DNA of 64,000 nucleotides from Arsenophonus sp046530765 (lineage in GTDB: Bacteria; Pseudomonadota; Gammaproteobacteria; Enterobacterales; Enterobacteriaceae): contig JBHEQS010000001.1 in assembly GCA_046530765.1 (NCBI GenBank), positions 310,001 through 374,000 on the forward strand, read 5' to 3'. Positions within the stretch are counted from its first letter, which is position 1, and each line of letters starts with the position of its first letter. Below the pieces are notes generated by a model. That model was not told the origin of the DNA. It saw nothing but the letters and a program-made list of their open reading frames with translations, and made no database searches. Position numbers and translations under genes: made by a program. Positions 35,914 through 45,367 of this stretch are shown here, piece by piece.

Positions 35914-36442
35914 AAGTTACAAAAAACAGAAAAATATGTATGTTGTCAATTATGCAAATGAATCGTTTATTATGGGCGAACATGATTATTTTTTAAAATG
36001 TCAATGCATATCATGCTTGTATAAACTAATTAACTATACGAATAGAAATAGTATTATTGCAGCAATAGGAATTACTTTATAATATAGATATAATCTTTTA
36101 AAGAGATATTAGTCTTAATTTATTTATCAACAATTAACAAGTTATAAATTTTATACATATTTTTAATAAATATTAATTATTTTATTTAAAATATCATCTA
36201 TTATAAACTATATGATAGTTAATAATTTATTGAAAATCAGCAAATAATATTAATTTTTTTCTACTTATTTACATTATACTAGTTTGTATATTTTAAAAAA
36301 TAAATAGTTTCAATTTCTATTGTTGCAATAAAATATAAATTAAATATTTGCATTATTTATATATACTATTAAATTTTATGTAGTTTTGACACTACTTCTC
36401 AATTTTTAATGTCTTTAATATCAATCTAGTATAGATGATATT

Positions 36443-36478
36443 TTTAGTTGATATTTTTTTTAAAAAATATCAACTAAA
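36443..36478. repeat. 17-bp-arm palindrome with T/A core
   Basis: TTTAGTTGATATTTTTT (36443-36459) pairs with 36462-36478 around TT. It belongs to the same class of T-run/A-run hairpins as 35768-35807 and 35888-35913. Confidence 0.6.
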
Positions 36479-36783
36479 TAAAATAAACTTACCTTATGTA
36501 TTAATTACACTAAATAGTAATATGAATTTATATTAAAGTTTTAACTATTTTTATATTATATATTTCTATTATATTTTGTTAAAATTTTTATATAAACTAA
36601 TTATTAATAATATATTTTATAAAGTTTAATTTAATTTTTATTATCTGAATGATATATACTTACTTAAGTGGTATATATTAATATAGGTTATCGATTAAAA
36701 AATAAAAAATACCAAATATCCTATATTAGTAAAATGATGTTAATTTTTATTAACAATTACACAATTTTATTATTAATATACAT

Positions 36784-36817
36784 AATAATCTCTATTATAG
36801 CTATAATAGAGATTATT
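36784..36817. repeat. perfect 34-bp palindrome
   Basis: AATAATCTCTATTATAG (36784-36800) is followed directly by its exact complement (36801-36817), with AGCT at the centre. No flanking gene. Confidence 0.65.
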
Positions 36818-38014
36818 TATTTTATAATTTTAAAGAGTTAATTAATTAAATACTATACTTCCTATTAAAAAGCTGATAAATTTATCTTTTAAGAACATAA
36901 TAAAATAGAAAACTAATCTTATTTTAAAGATGAAGATTTGGATATAAAATATAGCTAATATAATTAGTTTTAATGTTTTTCTATATTATTTTTAATTTTT
37001 ATAAAAATATTTATCTTCTTTAAAATAATTAAAAATTAGGCTACATGTCATTACAGACATTTTTATAAATTAGTTACATATTATTATGATTTTACTATTT
37101 GTTGCAAACACTGTTATCAATAAAGTTTATTGACGTATTCAACTTATCAACAATAGTTTCCTAAGTCACTATTCAAGTTATAAATTAAAATAATTGATAA
37201 ATTAAAAATTCTTACAATTCAGAGATAAGTTTGATAACTTACTATTATTTATTACTTGTTTGGAGTCAAATCATATTTGAATATATACTATTAATAAAAA
37301 TTTTCATTTGAAAAAATAGATTGTTAATTTAATTATTAATAATAAATCTACCTATATTAGTAATTTAACATTTGTACGCAAATAGAAATTTTTTTGTTTA
37401 ACTAACTTAAACGATAAAAATTATTTTTTCTGAATTTAATACTTAACAAGCAACTAAAAAATTCTAATTTCTTATTGCTTAAATCAAAAATAAATATTTG
37501 AGTTTCTTATATCAAGAATATATTAAATAAATTTTATAAATATGACATCCGAACTCTATTATTAATATTATTTGATACTTTTATGTAATAGTAAAATTTT
37601 TATATTGTTAGAAATATCGACTTTTTAACAAAATATATAACTAAATACTTTATATTGAATTAAAAATAAAATTTTTTATTATTTATTATATGTAGTTGTT
37701 ATAATGAATAATTTATGATTCATATTATTACTGTCGTGTTTTAAATATAAAATCGTTGTATTTTATCAACGCGTTACTTTAAAAAACTATTTATTTTATT
37801 AAAACTAATTTTTTTATAGTTTTATAATTATTTAAGCGCTTTTCTTGCTTTAGTTAATTATTTATATGTAGAAAATATATAGTATATTAAAATATTAATT
37901 TATAAAATATATACATTTATATTTCTTCTAGTTGTTAGTAAAATAATCTTATATTTTAGATGCATTTATATATCTCTATTTTAACAACATTAATTCTTAC
38001 TAAAACTTTCACGC

Positions 38015-38048
38015 AAGTAATTTATTATTTAAAAATAATAAATTACTT
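38015..38048. repeat. 16-bp-arm hairpin
   Basis: AAGTAATTTATTATTT (38015-38030) pairs with 38033-38048 around AA. It is followed about 40 bp later by a second hairpin (38090-38114), a spacing suggestive of two old gene ends or a structured relic. Confidence 0.5.
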
Positions 38049-38089
38049 ATATATAAATTTATTTTTAATATTTTTATTTATTCTGGCAT

Positions 38090-38114
38090 GATCATGTTAT
38101 TAAATAACATGATC
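38090..38114. repeat. 12-bp-arm hairpin containing GATCATG
   Basis: GATCATGTTATT (38090-38101) pairs with 38103-38114 around a single base. The outer part contains G/C pairs, which is unusual here. It may be an operator-like dyad or a relic terminator. Confidence 0.45.
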
Positions 38115-38161
38115 TTTAGATCAGAAGAGAAGATTAAACAAGACAATATTTTTATAATAAA

Positions 38162-38193
38162 ATATATAAATATATAAATATATAAATATATAA
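38162..38193. repeat. 8-bp tandem repeat (ATATATAA), four copies
   Basis: Four exact copies of ATATATAA head-to-tail; simple-sequence slippage product within the pta-bioF desert. Confidence 0.9.
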
Positions 38194-38368
38194 AATAGCC
38201 TAATTCTACAATTGATAACTGCACATATAATTATGACAATAAATAAAAATTAAATTTATAATATAAATAATAATTAATTATTTTATGAAACACGAAAAAT
38301 TTTAGATTGATTATCTTATTTTAGAATAATTATATTATTAATTTAAATATGTATTTTTATAAAAAGTT

Positions 38369-38424
38369 ATAAATATCTAATACTTAATTATTTAATATAA
38401 ATATCTAATACTTAATTGTTTAAT
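38369..38424. repeat. 28-bp tandem duplication
   Basis: A 28-bp unit at 38369-38396 (core AAATATCTAATACTTAATT) is repeated at 38397-38424 with one A-to-G difference. Apart from the microsatellites it is the longest direct duplication found and implies a recent slippage or recombination event. Confidence 0.88.
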
Positions 38425-38782
38425 TATAATAAAAAGTTAGCATATATTTACAATATAAAGTCGACTCGACAATAATAAAAGAAATTTTGCAAACTTTGTT
38501 TAAGTAGTATCTATACTAATAATCAGATCATTTAGTTGTTACTATATAAAGATTTATATTATATATTTGCTTTAAATATCTTTAAAGATATTATTTTTTA
38601 TCATACTATAAATTTAGTATAATTATATTATTGTTTTAATTCAATAAACTTGTTGCGTTTTTCACTAGAAACTGTTATCGTTATAATGATATGTTTAATT
38701 CCACATTTTATGACTACTAATTTTTCATTATACAATAATATATTCTAATTTATTATTGTATCAGTTATATTATTTGGTTATC

Positions 38783-38900
38783 TTGTGATTAAAATTTTTG
38801 CTATGCAGTAAAAACGTCAAATATAAAGAAAATAACTTCTTATCTCAAATAAGAAGTTTAGTCAAGTACAGTATATTATAAACAAAAATTTTAATCACAA
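38783..38900. other. nested inverted-repeat element, candidate structured RNA
   Basis: TTGTGATTAAAATTTTTG (38783-38800) and its exact complement (38883-38900) enclose 82 bp. Inside, AACTTCTTA (38833-38841) pairs with 38849-38857 to form a second stem with G/C pairs. Folded as RNA this gives an 18-bp closing stem with an internal hairpin. It could be a small RNA, a minimal inverted-repeat mobile element remnant, or chance. No known RNA family is recognisable by eye. Confidence 0.35.
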
Positions 38901-40032
38901 AAGATTCAATATTAATCAATTTTATATAAGTTAACTTAATCAAAAAAAATTATGATTCTATAATAATGCGATAAATCTTCATATATTTATGATAAAAGTT
39001 AATATTATAAATTTTATTATATTTAGTAAGCTGTTTTTAATTATTTCAGTAAAAAAAATAAAATTAATGATGAGTAAATGATCTATTAATAAAATTTTAA
39101 TAAGTATTCTAATTTGCAATAAATCATAGTTTCCTATTTATTAAAAATCAAATGTAAATGACAAGCTTAACAAGCTTGTAAAAGAAATTTAAAAAGTAAA
39201 TAAATAATGTCTGTATAAAAATTAGAAATATTCCGATATAAGCTTTATCTGTTAGAGATTATATAAATTAAATAATTATTAGAAATTAAATAATGAATCT
39301 AATTAATTAAACACATGAAAAGAAAATTTAATTTTCTTTTATAAAATCTATTATCACTAATATATATGAGCTAAATAGATTTTATCTAGAAACATATTTA
39401 AAGAAAAAAAGTATTGAATATGGAAATTTGTATCATACTTGATGAATTAAATAACATACAAGATCACTATCTTATTAAGACATAAATTAATTATTACAAT
39501 AAAAATTTAGATGCACAAACTAAATTTCATGCTACTACACATAAAGTTAATAAAGTATGTATTAAGGTTAATTCTAGTGTAATTTAGTCTTAAATAAAGA
39601 GATTTTTAATAAAAATCTACTATTACCTAGATTAGCTAATCTATTATAAGTTTATTAAAATGTTCTAATTAATATTTTAATAAAAATAAAGATATATTAA
39701 TTAAATAATAATAATTTTTATTTATTTTTCTTTATTTTATTATTTTTCTTTATCTTGTTAGAAATTACAACCTATTAGTACAATCAATTATATATTAGAA
39801 CAAATAAACAAGAAGATATAATTATTTTTATGAGTTACGATAATTATACAGTTTATTAATAAAATTTATTAATAATCATTAATCATAATAAAAATAAAGA
39901 TACATATTTTTTAAAAGTTAAATATTAATGTACAACAAACTGAAACAATGTTAACTTCATAAAAGCAAATATAGTTTCTATAAAATCAATAATACAGTTG
40001 ATTAATGCGGAAAATTTTATAACAGGTACTAG

Positions 40033-41199
40033 ATGAATTGGTTAACATTTCTAAATACTCAGATTAATATGCGTAAGCAGAAATCATTATTTAGAAGTCG
40101 GAATATTATAAAAAAAAATAATGCACGCACTGTAATCGTTAATAAGCAACAATATGTTAATTTTTCTAGTAATGATTATTTGGGATTAAGTTATAATTTA
40201 GAAATTATTAAAGCTTGGCAATCTGGATTAATAGAATATGGAACAGGCAGTGGTAGCTCTGGTCATATTATTGGTTATAGTTGCGCTCACGCACAGTTGG
40301 AGAAACAGATTGCTGATTGGTTAGGTTATCCTCGTGCTTTATTGTTTATTTCTGGATATTCTGCAAATCAAAGCGTAATCATGTCTTTAATGAAAAAAAA
40401 TGATAATATTGTAGCCGATAAACTCAGTCATGCATCTTTGTTAGAAGCGGCTATGTTATCACCAGCAAGATTACAACGTTTCTCTCATAATAATATTAAT
40501 TCCTTGCTGAATTTTTTGGTACTAAATGAAACAGGTAAAACTCTAGTTATTACTGAAGGTGTATTTAGTATGGATGGTGATGCCGCTCCTTTGTGTCAAT
40601 TGCAAGAAATAACTAGGCAGTCACATGTGTGGTTATTAGTAGATGATGCGCATGGAATTGGCATTATCGGTGCAGAGGGTAGGGGTAGTTGTTATTTAAA
40701 TAATATCAAACCTGAACTATTAGTAATAACATTCGGTAAAGCATTTGGTTTAAGTGGGGCTGCTTTGTTGTGTCATGAAAATACAGCTGAATATTTTGTT
40801 CAATATGCCAGACATTTAATTTATAGCACTTCAATGCCTCCAGCTCAAGCAGTGGCATTATCTGAGGCCGTAAGACAAATTCAGCAAGCAGATGAATTAA
40901 GAGCAAACTTGCAAAGAAATATTAATTATTTTCGTAAATTAGCTAAGCAGTATAATTTTCCATTACTAAATTCCTATAGTCCAATTCAACCATTAATTGT
41001 TGGGAGCAATCAGAGAAGTTTAAAATTATCTCAATTTTTACGTCAGAGAGGGTTTTTTGTTCAAGCTATTCGACCGCCAACAGTACCAAATGGTAGTGCG
41101 AGATTGCGAATAACATTAATGGCCAATCATAAATTATCTGACATTACACAGTTGATGGAAACGTTAAACAAATTCTTTAACTACTATAAAGATAAATAA
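40033..41199 (+). CDS. bioF: 8-amino-7-oxononanoate synthase BioF
   Basis: PLP enzyme that condenses pimeloyl-ACP (or pimeloyl-CoA) with L-alanine to give 8-amino-7-oxononanoate, the first step of biotin ring assembly. The product is 388 aa; E. coli BioF is 384. Active-site residues are in place: Lys236 in TFGKAFGLSGAALL forms the PLP aldimine, Asp204 and His207 lie in LLVDDAHGIG, His133 is in DKLSHASLL, and the glycine-rich TGSGSSGHIIGY segment spans about 71-82. The ATG at 40033 follows CAGG by 6 nt. In E. coli bioF lies in bioBFCD next to uvrB; here uvrB follows after a 4.2 kb desert and bioB, bioC and bioD are absent from the window. The gene looks fully functional, so either the other steps are encoded elsewhere or the host or a partner supplies them. 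Confidence 0.97.
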   Translation: MNWLTFLNTQINMRKQKSLFRSRNIIKKNNARTVIVNKQQYVNFSSNDYLGLSYNLEIIKAWQSGLIEYGTGSGSSGHIIGYSCAHAQLEKQIADWLGYPRALLFISGYSANQSVIMSLMKKNDNIVADKLSHASLLEAAMLSPARLQRFSHNNINSLLNFLVLNETGKTLVITEGVFSMDGDAAPLCQLQEITRQSHVWLLVDDAHGIGIIGAEGRGSCYLNNIKPELLVITFGKAFGLSGAALLCHENTAEYFVQYARHLIYSTSMPPAQAVALSEAVRQIQQADELRANLQRNINYFRKLAKQYNFPLLNSYSPIQPLIVGSNQRSLKLSQFLRQRGFFVQAIRPPTVPNGSARLRITLMANHKLSDITQLMETLNKFFNYYKDK

Positions 41200-41516
41200 G
41201 TAAAAATTATTAATTTTTTTCTTTAATAGTCTACAAATTCTTATAATAATTTTTATTTCAACAAAAATATAGCCAACATGCATTTGATATCCATTTATAA
41301 CGACATCGAAATATTGTTATATATTTTATCAGTAATAATATTTATTTTAATAACATATTAAAGATAATATAAAATGTAATTGTATATAATTTATTTGTAT
41401 TGTTGTTGGTTGCTGAATAATTAATATTTTTAAACTTATATCCAGTACTAAATAGAGTGTTTTGAGACAGCATATAAAGTGTTGACATTTATTTTATTTA
41501 TTATTATTTAATATTG

Positions 41517-41559
41517 TACTAATTTACATCACTCTTTAAATTATATATGTAAATTAGTA
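41517..41559. terminator. 13-bp-arm hairpin downstream of bioF
   Basis: Arms 41517-41529 (TACTAATTTACAT) and 41547-41559 pair perfectly around a 17-nt loop. It lies about 320 bp after the bioF stop and is the first clear hairpin there; a candidate terminator with moderate support. Confidence 0.35.
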
Positions 41560-41837
41560 TAATATTTTTATATAATTATTTATTGTTGTTTATGGAAACT
41601 GATAATAAATACTAATATAGTTAGTATTTATTATATCTGTCATATTAATTCTTATATAACTTTTAAATAAATTAAGTATATGTATATTTTTTTGCATACA
41701 ACTTAAAAACAGAGATAATAATATTTAACTTATCATTAATTTTTTATTTATTCAATAATTTAAATTGTATTTATATAGTTTATTTAATCAATAACCATCA
41801 TTATAAGAGTTTGATTGTAAAGATTACTTATATTATA

Positions 41838-41881
41838 AATTAATTAATTAATTAATTAATTAATTAATTAATTAATTAATT
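41838..41881. repeat. (AATT)11 microsatellite
   Basis: Eleven exact tandem copies of AATT. The unit is itself palindromic, so the whole array can self-pair. It is a typical slippage tract and a likely site of length variation between individuals. Confidence 0.92.
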
Positions 41882-42192
41882 ATTATTTTAAAATTTATGA
41901 ATAATTTCAATTAACTTATTACTTTATTTATATATTGATATATTATCAATAAGTAGTTTTTGTTAATTTGAATAGATATAAATGTATATAAAGTAGATAT
42001 TAAATTCATATTTTAACAAGTAATATTCACAAATCAATAAATTTTAAAAAAGCAAGCAATTTCTTATTGAATTAAGAAATTTGAGAAACACTGATATAAA
42101 TAAAATATTTCTTAGTAAAACTACATATTGTGATATTGATTTATTTTTTCTTTAAATAATATGGTTCAATCTCATACAATCAATTAATAGTA

Positions 42193-42229
42193 TTTGTTAT
42201 TAATTAATTGTCAATTAATTAATAACAAA
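42193..42229. repeat. 18-bp-arm hairpin with one-base spacer
   Basis: TTTGTTATTAATTAATTG (42193-42210) and its exact complement (42212-42229) are separated by one T. It is effectively a 37-bp palindrome. No adjacent gene. Confidence 0.6.
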
Positions 42230-42243
42230 AAGTTAAATAATAG

Positions 42244-42341
42244 TATCACTGGATCTCATCGTGAAAAGAGTTTGCACAAATATACAATCTCATCTAATAA
42301 AATCTTGGATAACATGTTAATGTAGCAGAATTTCAGTGATA
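42244..42341. other. 98-bp stretch closed by 8-bp inverted repeats
   Basis: TATCACTG at 42244-42251 and CAGTGATA at 42334-42341 are complementary and bracket a segment less A/T-rich than its flanks (contains GGATCTCATCGTG and CTTGGATAACATG). The size suits a small RNA, but no tRNA, 4.5S RNA, 6S RNA or tmRNA signature is present. Very tentative. Confidence 0.2.
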
Positions 42342-43111
42342 TTAATAATTTGTGTTAAATTTGATTTTGTTAAAAATAAAATATTAACAATATTCATAAT
42401 ATATAATTTATTAGATATTCAGATAATAAAATATTTTATTTAGTCAAGATTAATAGGATTATTAAACTTTATAACATAAACTATTAGTATAATATTTATA
42501 GATTATTGCATATTAATAGAATTAACAACTTTATAAATTAAAATAAAACGTTATATTGAAATAATTCTCAATATATTTATGAAAATACTAATAAATAGAA
42601 CACTATTTTATTTTTCTTATAAAAATTTTTATTAATTTTAAAGCAAAAGATTTTATAACTAGTAAATCTAGACTAGTTCACCTCATATCAGAGGATTATA
42701 AACACCTACCATACTCATAATACACAACAGAACATTACATAAAAGATTTTATGTAAATTCTTTAATAAAGAAAGAATTGTAATTACTTGATTATATCATA
42801 TGCATTTAAAATTAATAATGAGCAAATTTAAGCTATTGTATAATACACTATTTAGTTTTTTAACTATATCCTACAGCTATCAACTTTAATCATATATTAC
42901 TGAACATGATGCATTATAACATTCACTTTTACAGCAATTATTAAAAAATAACCTTATTATTATAACATGCTAAAGCATTTCTGTCTTCAATTTTGTTTCT
43001 AAATGTATTTGATAAGTAGAATTAAACATGTTATTTATCATGTTAAGTTATTTATATATCTAAATTTTATATTAAAAATTAAATTCTTGTTATATTAAGC
43101 ATAAAATTCTT

Positions 43112-43133
43112 TCTCTTTTGCATGCAAAAGAGA
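43112..43133. repeat. 22-bp palindrome centred on GCATGC
   Basis: TCTCTTTTGCA is followed directly by TGCAAAAGAGA. It is G/C-containing and perfectly symmetric, so it could be an operator dyad or a relic terminator. It is 2 kb from any gene. Confidence 0.55.
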
Positions 43134-44610
43134 TATATAAATCGTTTCAATAAATTATCTCTCATTTGACTTTTCAAAGAGATTTAATTATATGTTATTT
43201 TATCTTTATTAAAATTCTATATCAACTTTATATTTTATGATTAATTTTGCTTAATGTTATTTTATATAATTTCCAATAGTAGTTATGATTATCTTTAAGT
43301 ATATAGTTTAAATTATCTAAAAGTTATTTTTTTATTAAATTATAATATTACTTTACGTTTTATTATCTTTCATAAAGAAATTTTACATTTATCTTCAATA
43401 ATTCAATAATCAATTTTTCACTCTATTTTAAAATATTTATTTATATAAAATTAAACTATATTAATAATATATATAATTTTATTTTTTTGTTAGAGTTAGC
43501 GCAAGATTTCGTTCATCTTAAAAATAAGTTAATCATAAAATAATCTTTATTTGTCAATATTATATAAGTTATCATACTAAGGATAAATTTATCAGTATAT
43601 TTACTTATATTTGCTTTGTATAAGTTTTATAATATTCCAATAATTTCAATTTATAAAATATTAATACAAGATTGATATCATATACATTAAACATATAAAA
43701 CAATGTATTACTATTATACTATTTGATAATATAATTTTAAACAAATCATTATATATAAATAATAAATACTAATTATATTTTATTTAAAGAATATCTTTAT
43801 AATTTAATATTAGCAATATTTAAAATTATTTAAATTAATTTGCAATAACCTCAGCTATTGTAATTTTAATATAATATAGGATAGATAATTATTGTACGGA
43901 TTATGATAAATATTATTTTATTGTATCTAATAATTACTTAACCTGCTATAAATTCATTCTAATTTATAGTATATTGTAATAATTTTAGATTAAGTTCTAA
44001 TAAGCAATTACTTTAGTTTTTATCTATTTCATATTCTACTCACACTTATTTGCTTCCGTTTCCCATCAAAGTATATAACGTACGTACCTATTTTACTGTA
44101 AGATATCATCTTTTTACATTTATCTGTAGATTGCTATTATTCATCTACAATTAGTAAATTATTAGTTATATAAATCTTATATATATTCCAAAGTTTTTGT
44201 TATCTGTTTCATAATTAAAGTTTTAGAGGAGTTGATGCTTTAATATTCATTGCAAAATTTTAACTATATCAATAATGCACTTTTATTGCTTTTATAATGC
44301 ATAATTTTGCACTTCTGAGTTTACAGTTAAGATATTTAATTAATATCTAAATAATTAAAACGTCGCTTGCATTTATAAATAAACCATATGATAATTTTAT
44401 AGAGCTATCTGCTTTCTATTAAATAAAAAGTATTTAGATGATATATCTTAATAAAATTGTATACTAGAATATATTAGTAATCGTTTAATAATACTGCAAA
44501 TTATTAATCACTTGATATACATTTTCAGTTTACTTTATTTTTTATTTTATTATATTTAATATAGAATAGATTTCTATTTATAATTTGTATTTGTTACGAA
44601 ATTTTCAATT

Positions 44611-44676
44611 CACGCTTGGTGGCGTGATTGATAAATCTAATTTTTATGTAGCATATATGGCTGTAATGATTTACAG
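44611..44676. other. two adjacent small hairpins in a G/C-richer patch
   Basis: CACGC (44611-44615) pairs with GCGTG (44622-44626) around TTGGTG, and CTGTAA (44661-44666) pairs with TTACAG (44671-44676). The patch 44600-44700 is clearly less A/T-rich than its surroundings. On the minus strand a frame of about 32 codons crosses it without similarity to a protein I recognise. Candidate RNA or gene remnant. Confidence 0.22.
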
Positions 44677-45310
44677 TAGCTTCAGTTATCGCATTTAATT
44701 AATATTTTAATTTAATTAAATTTGTATCAGTATATTTATACGATTATATATTACAATATTTATAAACAGTTTGAATACTTAAATAATATCACGCAACAAT
44801 ATCTCAATATGTATTAACATTTTTAATTTTTTTCCCAAACCGATTTTATACCGATTATAAATGAACTACATTATATTAAAATTCAGTATCAATAATTTAT
44901 TATTTTTATATATTTAAATAAAGCATATATAGTTTATAAGGCGCTTAGTTTCAACTATCCAGAATATAATTGTATAACAACAAAAAAATGCTAAATTTAT
45001 ATTGCATATTTAGTTACTCATAATTTATGTAAATAATATTGTATATTGTATGTTGTATATAAAAGTTATAATAATTATTGTGAAAAAAGATTTTTTTATA
45101 ATTTATATAATTATCTGATATAAATAAATTATATAAATATTAATAAATTGTATAAAAATAAATTTTAAATAATATACATTAAAGTTTAATATATATTATT
45201 TCCACAAAATATAATTAAGAACAAAAAATATTGTTGATAAATAAGTTGTTAACATAATAAACTTATATGAATAATTAATTAAAAATTAAAATCAAATTTT
45301 TTTCGCTTAC

Positions 45311-45358
45311 TATGTTATAAATATTTTATATCATGCTATATAAAATATTTATAACATA
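45311..45358 (+). promoter_or_regulatory. 21-bp-arm leader hairpin abutting the uvrB ribosome-binding site
   Basis: Arms 45311-45331 and 45338-45358 (core TATGTTATAAATATTTTATA) pair perfectly around CATGCT. The stem ends one base before GAGG (45359-45362), the uvrB ribosome-binding site, with the ATG at 45368. If transcribed it would sit directly on the ribosome-entry region. Alternatively it is a DNA dyad bound by a regulator or the terminator of a lost upstream gene. No LexA box (CTGT-N8-ACAG) is visible in the 150 bp upstream. Confidence 0.5.
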
Positions 45359-45367
45359 GAGGATTAG

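Larger units (their letters stand above)
33100..40032. other. 6.9 kb desert between pta and bioF
   Basis: The longest gene-free stretch in the window. In E. coli bioB precedes bioF, but no radical-SAM CxxxCxxC frame is present here. Features are a 15-bp duplication just after pta (33206-33238), a series of perfect hairpins (33787-33830, 35768-35807, 35888-35913, 36443-36478, 36784-36817, 38015-38048, 38090-38114), two tandem repeats (38162-38193, 38369-38424) and a nested inverted-repeat locus (38783-38900). No tRNA or protein gene could be supported. Confidence 0.75.
41200..45367. other. 4.2 kb desert between bioF and uvrB (bioC-bioD position)
   Basis: In E. coli this interval holds bioC and bioD. 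No methyltransferase GCGxG motif and no BioD P-loop frame (GTDTEVGKT) is visible, so both are gone. Noticeable items are a hairpin at 41517-41559, an (AATT)11 array at 41838-41881, a hairpin at 42193-42229, an inverted-repeat-bounded stretch at 42244-42341, a G/C-containing palindrome at 43112-43133, less A/T-rich patches around 44040-44110 and 44600-44700, and the uvrB leader hairpin at 45311-45358. Confidence 0.75.

Noticed and set aside
38783..38900. Insertion sequence with terminal inverted repeats
   Set aside because: The ends fit an inverted-repeat element, but there is no transposase frame and no target-site duplication, so I report it only as a structured locus.
45200..45367. LexA (SOS) operator upstream of uvrB
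   Set aside because: No CTGT-N8-ACAG match or near match is visible in this interval.
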